From Klebsormidium nitens (Eukaryota; Streptophyta; Klebsormidiophyceae; Klebsormidiales; Klebsormidiaceae), in the NCBI GenBank assembly GCA_000708835.1, contig DF236958.1:259082-323081 (forward strand): a stretch of DNA of 64,000 bases. The letters run 5' to 3'. Both the position numbers and the translations under genes were made by a program. Below, in pieces: positions 36,468 through 47,547 of this stretch. The notes under the pieces are model-generated. The model worked only from the letters and a program-made list of their open reading frames with translations, was not told the origin of the DNA and made no database searches. The first letter of the stretch is position 1. The number at the start of each line of letters is the position of its first letter.

Positions 36468-39400
36468 ATGGCTTCTCGTGTGCAGGGTCGTCCATTACAT
36501 TCGACTGGCTTTCTCCTTGCGCTAATGGCGCTGACGTCGGTGCTTCGGTGTGAGGCTCAGTTTGGTCCAAATGGCACTTTCAGCCAAGGCGGTACCACCA
36601 AGACTTACCCCGTGGCAGGACCATTTGGTAAGCGCTTCTTTCACTGGCAGATCTCATCATTTTCCTGAAGTTGTAGAAACGCTCAGAATGTTTTCAGTGA
36701 TCGATTGCTGATCTAGCTCCTCTTTGCTGATTACCTCAGATTGCTTTCCTAAAGGGCAGATTCCTGGCAGTGCTGATCCCAATTGCAGAGTTCCAGAGCT
36801 GGATGTGAGCTGAGTCGTGCTTCTGTGAAAGGTCAATGCTGATATTCCGCAAGGCAAGATAAAGAGATTCCATGTTGAAGTTCGAGCGGTTTGGTTGCCT
36901 CAGGTTCCAGAGGGATACAAGCAAGTTGGAAAGTCTTCAGCTCAGTGTTAAACATTAACATGCTCACTTGTCACGAGTCTAAGATTGTAGTGCATTCTGA
37001 TCCTCATACTGAACTCCTTCTGATAACATTCAATCGCTGTCAACCCCAGTGTCACATCCCCGTAGCTCCTCCAACCAGCTCAAGCAAACTGACTGGAGAC
37101 TTACTTTGCCAGAGACAAGAACCTTTGCTGGGAAAACTCCCTTTCCTTGCCCAACAGTCACTGCTATTCCTTCTGACTTGCCCCTCTCCTCCCTTCCCAG
37201 GCTTTGTGGACTCCCTTTCGTCCAACTACACAGCCATCAAGGTGGATCAGTCCTATGCCCGCACGCTTTGCCGTACGGGGACGCCCGCATACCCCGTTGT
37301 GGAGGCAACCATTGCAGGTGTCCATCAGGTGAGCTAAACATGTCCCCCCGGAACCATAGCGGGGAGTCGTAGTGTAGGGCACAAAGTCCCCAGAAGCAGA
37401 TCAGGGCCCGCAGTTGACAGGTTGAACTCGCTGCGGCATTTTAGCAAGGGAAAGGTACAGTAATTTTACGAGATTGTCAGATCTGGTTTGGTTGGGGTCC
37501 AGGGTGGAAGCCTTACGCTCAAATTTTTGGGCTTAAAGGTGCAGGTCTGCCATTTCGACTATGGCGGAGCATGCGCGCTAGGTCTTACAGAATTGGGAGG
37601 ACTCTCTGGTCAGAGGAGTCACAAAAGTCCAGTGGATGTTAGTCGCACATCCAATGTGAAGATTCTATATTGGACCACTCAAGACATTCCGTGTACATGG
37701 TAGAGACTTCTAGAAAGTTGATCAAATGAGTCTCATTGCAGTGCACTTCCCTTCGATTTGTCAACAGCAAGGCAGCTCAACAACCTGCTTTTTGCTCCAG
37801 AGTGTAAGCCAGGATTCGATGTAAGTCGATCGATTGCAGATTCTGTGTCGGATGTAACCGCACTGCAAGAGAGTCTGGTCCTATACCGCGAGCTAGTCAG
37901 GAATGTTCATGCCATTGCTCTTCCTTCTCGCAGGCGATGCTTGCAGGTAATCTGACCTGCTCGCAGCTAGTGGCAGCATACAAGCAGGTAAGAAATGGAT
38001 CGATGAAGACAAGTAGCTTCAATTTCTGATAGCGCGTATGTTCACTCAATACATGGTGAATGGCCCGATGCAGGCAAACCTCGTCTTGTATTTTTGGGCG
38101 CCCAATTAGGATAGATAGGAGAGAACGAGACAAAGGACCGGATTTTGCGGTGTTCGGTAGCTGCCCTACGTGAAGCGGTAGGAAGGATGATCAGACATTA
38201 AAAGGATTTGGGCTGTTTTCTGTCCACAAATTTTTCCGACGTTGAAGAAATCGCGCTTTAGAGGTTCACCACAACGATACTCCACAAACGCGAAATCGCT
38301 GACCATTCCCTCCCAACCGCACGCGATCCCGACACCATCACAAAGAAAAAACGCAATCTGCTGACACTTTCTCGTTTCTACTCCTCTTTCATCTCATTAT
38401 TAGCCTGGACGTTGAGACGTTCCACTTCCGGTCTTAAGTTCTTGACACCGTCCCCTCCTTCCCCAGCGCATCGAGTTCTACGACCAGAGCAGTGGTGTCA
38501 ACTCCATCCGGGTGCTCGCACCTGACCTTGACTCAGTGACCGCTGCCAAAGACGCCCAACTGGCAGCGGTCCTAGCGTCTGGAAACATGACGCTTCCGGA
38601 CCTGTTCTGTGTTCCGCTGCTGATCAAGGACAACTACGACACAATCGGGATTGCAACAGCAAACGGCGCAGTGGCACTGCTGGACAACTTCCCGACGCAG
38701 GATGCGACTATTGTGAGTTCTTCTGATGAGCCGTTCTTTCGTTTCAGCCGCCAGCCGGTTGCGGTCTTGCAGATCTATACAGTAAGAGTAGGCGCTCTTA
38801 CTTCAAACGTTGCCTTTTGAGTTCAGATTGGATCGGATTGCAATATTCTGATGTTTTATGCCTTCTTCTTTCAAGCCTTCCACTTCGATCCTCCCCGTAG
38901 TATCGGTATTGCCCAGAACCGGTCCGCCCTCTGCAGAGCGTCGTCTTAGGCTCAACCTCGTGCCTGGTCCCAAAAGCCCAAAGAACACTTGCACAGCGGC
39001 AAAACCTGGTAAAATTTTGATAGCGAAACTCTGTCATATGTTCGCAGGTCGCGCAGCTGAAGGCCGCCGGCGCACTGGTGCTGGCCAAGGCCAACATGGC
39101 TGAGTGGGCTTACACGAACGCCGTTTCCATCGGCTCTGTCTTCGGCATTGTCCGCAATCCGTACGATCTGGACCGCGTCACGGCTGGTGAGGCGCAATCT
39201 CGCCCGTCCGATCTAGCTTCAAGGAACGGGTCTCATCTGAACTTAGTATGTGCAGCTGGCGGCTCCTAGATTGTCTGGAGGACCACGAATTCGACTCATC
39301 TACGAATACTCTATGCTTCGGTTGACGCTTCCATCTTCAGGGTTTCGGCAGACTCGCTCTCACTCTAGCCAGCCTGAAGAGAATTCATCGTGATTCTTTC

Positions 39401-42400
39401 TGTGCGTTGGGAATAGCAAGGGCCACACGGCAACGTCTGTAGCAGCGAGCGTTGGCATGAACGAGTGGCAGCTCAAAACGGCCTTTCATATATATTTTTA
39501 CCGTTAATCCTTAATTCGTGGCACCCGTTAAAAGTTGCCACGTGTCCCGCCCTCAAAGACAGCCCCGTGTCCCCCCACAGGCAGCAGCGGCGGGACCGCG
39601 GCATCCGTCGCTGCGACTTTTGGCATGTCGATCGGGCTGGGCATCTCTGAAACGTCAAACCCTCATCTGCGATCTCTTCCTCAGGTGTATAGCCTTTCTG
39701 AGAAGCTGCCACGTGTTTCCCCCGCAGGTAGCAGCGGCGGCACCGCGGCATCCGTCGCGGCGAGCTTCGGCATGATCGGGTTGGGGAGCGACACCGGGAA
39801 TTCGATCCGCGGGCCTTCCGGCCACCAGGCACTGGTCGGCATCCGCAGCACCATCGGAATGACGTCACGGTGAGGGATGCGGTGACGTCATTCCGGCTTT
39901 CAGCGGTGCTGGATCGACTGGCGTTACGCTGGTTAAACTTCTCGAGTTCGCCGGCTGATTGTTGGGGTTTGAGCTTTGTCTTCGTGCTAGGGAGTCCAAA
40001 GGTCATGCGCTGATACGGAGTGGGAATTGTTCGACCGGAAGATGTCCTGAGTGGAAACAGTCCCGATTCCGCTTCTGAACGGATTTCGCTTGATAAACCT
40101 GCTTGGTTTTTGGATACAAGTGGGCGCTCCTATGAGAACACACCAATCGAAGCGTTTGCTCTGAAGCTCTTCCATCCCGTTACGTTGGCAACTTTCTTCA
40201 AGCGGCGTTTATACCTTCTTCTTGACACGGAGCGCGTTACTGTAACTTTAACATTTTGAGCTCATTCTTGAAACCGGGTCCGTTCGTTCTGCAGGGCCGG
40301 CATCGTCCCCCTGTTCCTGAACAGGGACATCGGAGGCCCCATGGGGCGGACCGTTGAGGACGTCGCCCGCGTCTTCCAGCACATTGTGAGGACATCCAGC
40401 TCTGAAACAAGGCCTCCTCGAACATTCTTCCGCGACAACTGCTTCGACTCAACAGCTGTGCAAACTCTTGCTGCCTTGTAATCATGGTCTCTGTTCCTCA
40501 CACAATCACGTCTCCCGTTCCACTGCCGCTTCCAATGTTTAAGAAAGTTCCGCTCCCAAGGACGCCTCAATAAAGTGAATCTAACACTCCCGTCTGCCAA
40601 TCATCCACAACACGTAGCTTCCTATGGTCAGTTCTTGTCGCTCACCTGCTTTCTCTGCCCTTACAGGTTGGCCCCGACCCCTCTCCCGGTTCGGCGCGCG
40701 ATACCGTCACTTTGCAGAGCGCCAACTCGACCCTCAACCCGTACGGCATTCCCACGAACTACACGCAGTTCCTTATCGCAAATGGCTTGCAGGTGGGTGA
40801 AGCTAAACGAACAGTCAAAGAGCGTGCTTTTCGGAATGAAGAGTCGTACGCAGGTCGAGTTCGGGTCGTGCAAGAAGATGGAAGAGAGTCCCAAAGGAAG
40901 TCGCGCCCATAATTAGGGACTCTCAAAATGGAACGGCGAACTACTCGGCTGTATCCAAGCACCACCTACCGTTTGCCTCGACTCTCTTGAACCCTTTTAT
41001 CGTTCGTGCATGAGCCGCAAGCATTTGGTGCAATCGGGAGCTTCTGTTTCATTGAATCGGTAAATCGCATCTTACTTGCCCTTGCGGACTACTCGAAGGC
41101 AGAAGCAAACTGTTCAGCGCCTCATTCTGGTTCTCTTTCGGATTCAGTACGCTTGGAAAAAAGGGGCCCGTTTTGTCTAGCCACATCCGCTGCGCGTACC
41201 TGATTACGGCCCTGCTATTATGCAGAACAAAACGATCGGCGTATTGCGGGGTGCCATCACAAACCCGACGCAGAGGCCCGACCAGGAGATTGTGAACCTG
41301 TTCAACAGGGCCGTGATGGACATGCAAACGCTGGGCGCGACGATCGTTGAGAACTTCACAGTTCCGGGTGAGTGGGAAAGACTCGGCCCCAAACGTAAAC
41401 TCGAAAAATCAGCTCTGATCTTTCGTGCAAAGAACCTTTGGTTTCAAGCTCTGTGCTAGACTCCCGTTTCTCTCGGTAGTTGGCTTTTGCATCGAGCAGC
41501 TTTCTGAAATTCAACTTGAAACAGTTGGATTCGGTGAATGTACATCCCCGCGAGCGGGCGAATCCAAGCTCCCTAAAATCCTCAAAGTTCTCTGTTCGGT
41601 TTTGAGACCCGTTTGAAGCTCGTGACTTAGTGTAGCACTGATCCCTTGATCTCGTCAATCAATAAAAAGAATCAGGAAACAATCTGCAGATGCAAGCAAA
41701 GTATTCGAGGCCGACCTCACTTCCGAGACATGCATCTCGCCCAGTCCACGTCATCCACGTCCGGCCCTGACTCGCTAGACAACTTTTAGACACGGCCTAC
41801 TCGGACTAGACAGCCTTTAGACAGGTATTAGACAAAGTGCTTTCCCACAGTGCGGTTTCAAAATGACCCAGTTCCGTCGGGCAGGCAACTCGCTGGGCGA
41901 CGTTCCGTGGGACGGCCGCAACGGCATCTACATCGGATACGGCACCAACGGCAGCTGGCAGAGTTACCAGAACTCCCAATGCGCGCTCTGGACGGAAGAC
42001 CTGAACGCGTACCTTCAGACTGCGGGAACCCAGCTCAAATCCGCGAACGCGATCTTTGTCAATGGGGGATTCCACCCGAGCGTTTTGGCGACCATGACCG
42101 GTTTCCTGAGGAATCAGAACATCTCATCGACGAGCCTGCCGTCCGCCGCGGATCTTGCCCGGGTGAGGGGGCGTTTGTGGAGCGACTGCGTTAGAAAGGG
42201 ACCAAACCTTGCCAGCCGTGGGGAATAGCAGCGTTACTGAGGGACTTTTGCAAACAGATCCGAAAGGAGGTCAAATTATTGGAATCTGAGGGTGACTGTC
42301 TTTGAAAGCGACGAGTCTGTTTTTCGAGAAGGATGGCTGTTGCAATGAGCTTTCACAAAAGGGCTGGAGTCAGATACGTCTGATTAATAAGACGCGATTT

Positions 42401-44627
42401 CGTATATAGTGATGCCCTCAAGCGCCCACTCAGCTGCAAGCTCGACACAGTCTCCACATGCTTCTAGCATGCGTTGTCAATTGCTCTGCAGAGCCTGTGC
42501 TCGAGGAACTATAAGAAGATCTGGGACTCAAAAGGCGTGCCCTTCTTGCTTTGCGCAGGGCTATCCGTGCGGCTGCGGCGACGAATACACCAACGTGAGT
42601 GACTCACTACATCGAATACTGCTCTCTGCGTTCTCAGCGAAGAGACGGCTTGGAAGCTCAATCACGCCTTTTACTGTTCGTGATGTATTTCGGTTGCACT
42701 CTCAAAAAGTGTTGTAGCAACCGATGGTGAACGTCTGTCGAGGTGACCCTTGTGTTCCCTCCCCTCCTGCCTTCTATTTCGTCTCAAGATGTGCTGCAAC
42801 ATGTACTCGACTTGTTTCATCAAACGGTCCTGAAGCTGGCGACCATCCGGCACACGCCGCGAAGGTCGCCGCGACATGCTGTAAAAGGTGGAGCTAATCG
42901 CAATTTGCCATGAAACGCCGTGCCTAAGTGGGCGACCACTTTATCTCGGCCAAACTAGAAACCCCGGACGGCCAGGTAATGTTCGCATACGCGCTCTGAT
43001 CCGGCGACCCCTCTGCTCTCTTTCTAGGTGTGCCGCGCAGAGCTGCGCAAGAACCTGGTCGCCGCGATGGACGCTCAGGGAGTGGACGCGATCGTGTACC
43101 CCAGTTGGAACAACCCCGCCCGGTTGATCGGCGACTACGACAGTCCGCTGGGCGACAACTCGCAGAACGTGTGCCCCCCGACAGGAATGCCAGGGATCAC
43201 CGTGCCAATGGTGGGGGATCCCTCCATCCCTATATTCTGCTTCAGCTCACCTGCTTCCCGAGTCTTGATGTAATCTGACGGCCCGGAATGTTTGATAATT
43301 ATGCCAGTGCTTTGAGGGGCTTCAGCGAGGCAAGGTTGTCTCGGTCTCAGTCCCACTCTTTTACGGAATTTCGACAGGACAGTGCTTTCGTAAGGCTCAA
43401 CCCGATCTTCACTTGGTCTATTACCTACTTCGTCGGTTCCATCCTATCAGAATGCTCCCGACGATTGCAAAGATTCGAAAGATTCAGGTCGACATTTTGA
43501 TCTTATCAGACAAACGCGAGCCGTGGGCGCTCATCTCAGCGCTCTGCTTCGAATCCTTGACGACCGCTGCCGGTTTACTGAAGCTTAGAGAGTGCAGGCA
43601 ATGTTAACGATGCATTTCGTGTACTTCTAATTGAATCCTTTTGTTGGATGCAGGGATTCACATCGAGGGGTCTTCCCGCAAGTCTCCAGGTACGCTCGCG
43701 TATCCGTGACAATGTCTGCCCACCAGACATTGTATGCAGATCGCATGTGTTTGTTATCTGACTCGCTCTACGTACGTACTGAGGACTGCTTCCCTTTTGC
43801 GGCCGTGAGTTTCGAGCAAACGTACAGAGCCCAGTTGGTTGTATCCCAGTACGAATGCGGCTTATTATGTTTCATCAGCTGGATACCATTGATCAAGAGC
43901 TATGGAAACCTCCATACGTCTGTAAAGGCTCTGAAAGTAGCTGCAAATTCCTGGTTCCCTCACATGCGCTGAGAATGTGAGATAGGAACCAGAGTCGCGC
44001 CTGCTGAAAGCGCTCCAAGTGAAGTCGCGTACGAACAACCTCTCGCTTGGATCACCAATGATTCCATCGTTCTCCAGATCGCGGGCCGGCCTTACGCCGA
44101 ATCGACGCTCTTCACAGTCGCGTATGCATACGAGCAGGGGACCATGCGCCGCAGGGTGAGCTCTTTGTTCCTCAGAGGAATGTGACTTGGTTGGGTCCTG
44201 GATTTCTGGGCTTTTGCGTTCGAGTCTTTTTGTTTCAACCTCAGGACGTCGTACGTACGCACGTCGACCCTGCCTGCTTCAGAAAGGGTTCGCAAGGTAG
44301 ACTTGGAAACCCGGAGTCCGAGTCAGTATCTTGTTGCACAAGCGAGGTTCGTAAAGCTTCTGTGCTTGCAATAAACGCAGCGAAGCGTCCAAGAATCGAC
44401 TGCCGGGTGCGCTACATTTTTCTCAATGGGAAGAGCACAGTGGCCGAGTCAAGGTCAGTCACGTTCGGACTCTCCGCTGTCTTTGAACTCGCCTGCTTTG
44501 CTTGCAGGCTCCGCCCGCATTCCCTGAGTGCGTTGCCAACACCACTTCTTCCATCGTGTCATCCGATCTCGCCCGAAGGAAGCTTCTCGAGTTGGCCGGA
44601 GCAAGTGCCAGCTTCAGCGTCCAATAA
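36468..44627 (+). CDS. Secreted amidase-signature hydrolase, 15 exons, with one unresolved phase break
   Basis: Amidase-signature enzymes hydrolyse amide bonds using a Lys-Ser-Ser triad. Exons: 36468-36627, 37201-37328, 37934-37987, 38467-38712, 39048-39186, 39728-39869, 40295-40385, 40667-40792, 41226-41367, 41851-42162, 42559-42594, 43028-43210, 43654-43689, 44078-44155, 44508-44627; about 664 residues. The start has a good context (caccgccATGG). A hydrophobic stretch ([18 protein letters not shown]) before QFGPNGTF reads as a signal peptide, and several N-x-T/S sites follow. Triad: Lys about 168 (LLIKDNYDT), Ser of GSSGGTAAS near 244-245, Ser about 268 in [13 protein letters not shown] typical C-terminal GRPYAESTL...AYAYEQ is present. 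Exon 9 ends in phase 1 but exon 10 reads as protein in phase 0, so a small exon is missed or the frame is broken. The substrate is unknown. Confidence 0.88.
39581..39691 (+). repeat. Duplicated copy of the amidase active-site exon
   Basis: Following its own ccccccacag acceptor, this piece encodes [20 protein letters not shown], nearly the same as the start of the real exon at 39728 ([20 protein letters not shown]). The intron end before each copy is also shared (gccacgtgt followed by ccccc). The copy then loses the SDTGxSIR segment that holds the nucleophilic serine. The two copies lie 147 bases apart and in the same reading frame, with no stop between them. It is probably a decayed tandem exon duplicate, or possibly an alternative exon giving an inactive protein. 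Confidence 0.75.
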
Positions 44628-45816
44628 GACGCAGACGGCGGAAGTGCCTGGGGCGATTCTGAGGCATTAAGAGATGGTCGGAATAGGTAAAAACTGCCTG
44701 GCTGAACCAGTTCAACGCAAGAACAGGTCGGACAGGCTGACTAAGGAAATGTCTCAGAGAGTGAGAGGACGGATGACCGGTCATCTGGGGGCCAATGGCA
44801 GCCCGTACCTTCTCCAATGAGGCAGTTTCTCGAAATGTGTCAAGGTCTGCCGTTATATAGCAGAAAGTAGGAAGTCAAGGTAGGTCAAGCATCTGGACAC
44901 GGGTTGATTGTCTTTAGTGCAGCCTTGAGGAAAGTTTTCGGTGCATGTGTATTTTCTTATGGAATGATGTGCGCATTCTTCTATGTATTTGGGGCGCGCG
45001 CATCTGATATGCATGTGTGCGGGTTGGCTGTTTAAGCCCATCCCGGATATGTATGGTAAGTGACATCTCATGGAACTTACGGGATAAGTTTCAACCATGA
45101 GAACCCCATATTCCCTTAACTCATGGTCATGCCGGCCGGGGGCTAGCAATTATGTATACGCCCGCAGCGGCTCCCGCTCGGGGATCTCCAATTTAATTTG
45201 AAAGCAGCGCTTGCCATGCACTGGGAGTGTGTGTCGATGTTACCCCGCTGGCCGTAGAGGGACTACAACAGTTTTTAAACTCACATGATGAATGCATGCG
45301 AGGAATTGAAAAGCCATTGATTCAATACATGCTGTTTGTCGGCGATTTGGGCGGCCCCCCTACTTGGTCACCAGCTTGCTCGGAGCTGCTGGCTTGTCCA
45401 ACGCATTAGAGAGCATGGCCGGGAAGGCTAAAGGACTATAAGCACGTCCGCCAAGACTGAGCGCAATTACTACAAGATTTGTCCCGTAATATATATCTTG
45501 TACTCAACTTCAGAGTCTAGACGCCTTCTTCCGTCTTCTTCCGTCTTCTATATCTTGTCGACCAGACACAAAGATCCTTGATTTGACAACTCTTTATTTT
45601 GAGGCCGTTACAAATTTTAAATATGTAAAACAGACTGCAAACAACATCTCTTGATTTGCAAACTCATGATGGACGCGACCCCTCCCCACCATTAAAAGGT
45701 AAGGAAGTCCCCTCCTTATCAAACCTAGCTAGCGCGCTGGAGCACCGTGCCAGACTGCCCTCATCTCCCAATTTCAAGCAGAGTTGATAAAATTGTAAAC
45801 TTTTTTCTACCCAGCT
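44628..45816. other. Intergenic region with no gene found
   Basis: About 1.2 kb between the amidase 3' end and the minus-strand gene ending at 45817; both 3' UTRs should be here. A short cttccgt triplicate near 45531-45550 is the only repeat noticed. Confidence 0.45.
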
Positions 45817-46828
45817 CTAGTCGGCAACACCACCAAGCTGCAAAAAGGGTGAAAGTGCAAAATGTCAGTATGCTCTTGTGAAACATTCTGAATGCTCGTT
45901 GTGGATATACTAATTCCGGGTACAGATGGAAAAGTTCGCTCCCTATGTATCGATTACAAGTGCTCACTCCCTTGATCCACACAGCCCACGCTCCAATCGA
46001 GGGCTAGGGCAAGTGCAACTTCCGCTTCAGTCATTGGATCACTTTTTGCAACAGTCTCAAAGTACAGATTCTGCGTGACACTTACCTCTACCGCCGCAAT
46101 TTCCTTTGCTGAGAGGGGCGTCCGCTGTGGCTGCTCGCTAGCGGTCCCATGGGCCAAGCTTGAGGAAGAAAGAGCTGCTGACTTTGGAGCAGCAGGCGGG
46201 GCGGCAGGAGGGGGGGTGGCTCCCACAGAGGGGGACGGCTGCGACACTTCCCCTCCGGCTTTCTTTGCTGCATTGAGAGGAGATTGTATCCATCAACTCT
46301 TGGATTCTATCCAAATCAAACGTCAGTATGTTGTCACTAGCAAACGTTTTGCAGTTTTGGAGGGAAGATCTTCTAGGTTGGGGAAAACTTTTAAAGGAGA
46401 GTGGAAAGCTCTTTCAAAAGACCGAAGGGACTGATCTTCCTTAGAAACGCATCCACCATCGAAGGCTTGACATTATGCAGAAATGAGAAGGCAAGACCAG
46501 CCTGAATTGCTGGCTTTCAAACTGCCCCGTCAGCTCTTCTGAACACCTGTCCGCAAGCCCCTCTAAGACTCTTCTATTCTGAGACAACTTCTGTGTAAAA
46601 TCTGAAGAGTAGGTTCACCAGCGCAGATGACTCATTGAAAGGCATACAATAAGCTTCAGTCAACTTCAAGCAATGAAACTTGTTACACCTCAGCTAGGAA
46701 CTTGCCTCCGTATCGGAAGCGGATCATTGGGACTCGCCGCATTGCTGCTTGGCTGGCCATGTATTCGGACTTGCGCAATACTTCGGGGCAGCGATTGGTG
46801 CTCTTCAAATAGTCCTCTAGCTTCAATG
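45817..46828 (-). CDS. Unrecognised multi-exon gene, 3' part
   Basis: Four exon-like pieces on the minus strand. 46689-46828 reads LKLEDYLKSTNRCPEVLRKS then MIRFRYGGKFLAE and ends at gtgtaa. 46498-46590 continues in phase 0 with KLSQNRRVLEGLADRCSEEL. 46086-46267 reads a Pro/Ala/Ser-rich linker then TPLSAKEIAAVE before gtaagt. 45817-45837 closes with LGGVAD and a stop, in phase 0. The link between the second and third pieces is not resolved: just above 46267, the frame reading FDLDRIQELMDTISSQ is open and protein-like but is offset from the linker frame. Either a short intron lies there or the frame is broken. The start is not found. The pieces look like a small helical adaptor with a flexible tail, but no family is recognised. 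Confidence 0.5.
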
Positions 46829-47547
46829 CTGGGGCAGAAGGTGCAAGTCACGGTTGGTCAAGAGCAGAGGGTCATTTGTCACAGAACGACAATACAAGAT
46901 GCCTCTTGGGCGCACCACCCTTCGAAGAAGTGATACAAAGCCCACACAAAGAGCAGCGGTGAATCGATTGTGGATTTGATCGTAATTTGCTTTTCAGAGA
47001 GACAGAGAAGGTGAGGCGTCCAGGTTCTGCAATGCAGACCTTCCTTGTCAGCTCAAGAGCTACACATTACGTGCAAACCTGCAGCATGAGGTGTGACCAC
47101 GGTCCTCTGAACGCCCTCACAGCCTTCTGAACGAATACAAATGCGGCCTAGCTGTGCAGCACGCCTGCTGCTGTTCTAAAGATATTTTTACCGCTACCTT
47201 ATAAGTTATAGGGTAGGTTGAACTCTCTACCAGTTGCGTAACGCCATGGTTAAGTTAAGTCGTAACCCTGTTTGGCACCGCTGCTATTATAGGGTTCGAT
47301 AGTCACGAAACCCTAAACCCGTGGTGGGGCGGGTGGGCTTTCTGTCGCCCTTTCTTTCTGTCCGTCACGGTGTGGCCGTCAGTGTGACAATCGCGAGGCC
47401 ATTTCACTTTTTCCACTTTTCCACTTTTTCCAGCGCCTTGACTCTGAGGAAGAGCTTTTCAGAAGCGCAGTGCTGACCTCTTCTTCAGATACCTAGGTGA
47501 TTGCGAAGGTGTCTGTGATAATACTGGTTGTTCCTGCAAACGCCACC
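46829..47547. other. Region between two divergent genes, no exon assigned
   Basis: The 5' end of the minus-strand unrecognised gene and the promoter of the plus-strand gene starting at 47548 should lie here. Short pyrimidine-rich words (ttccactttt) occur near 47406-47430. No start codon for the minus gene could be chosen. Confidence 0.35.
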
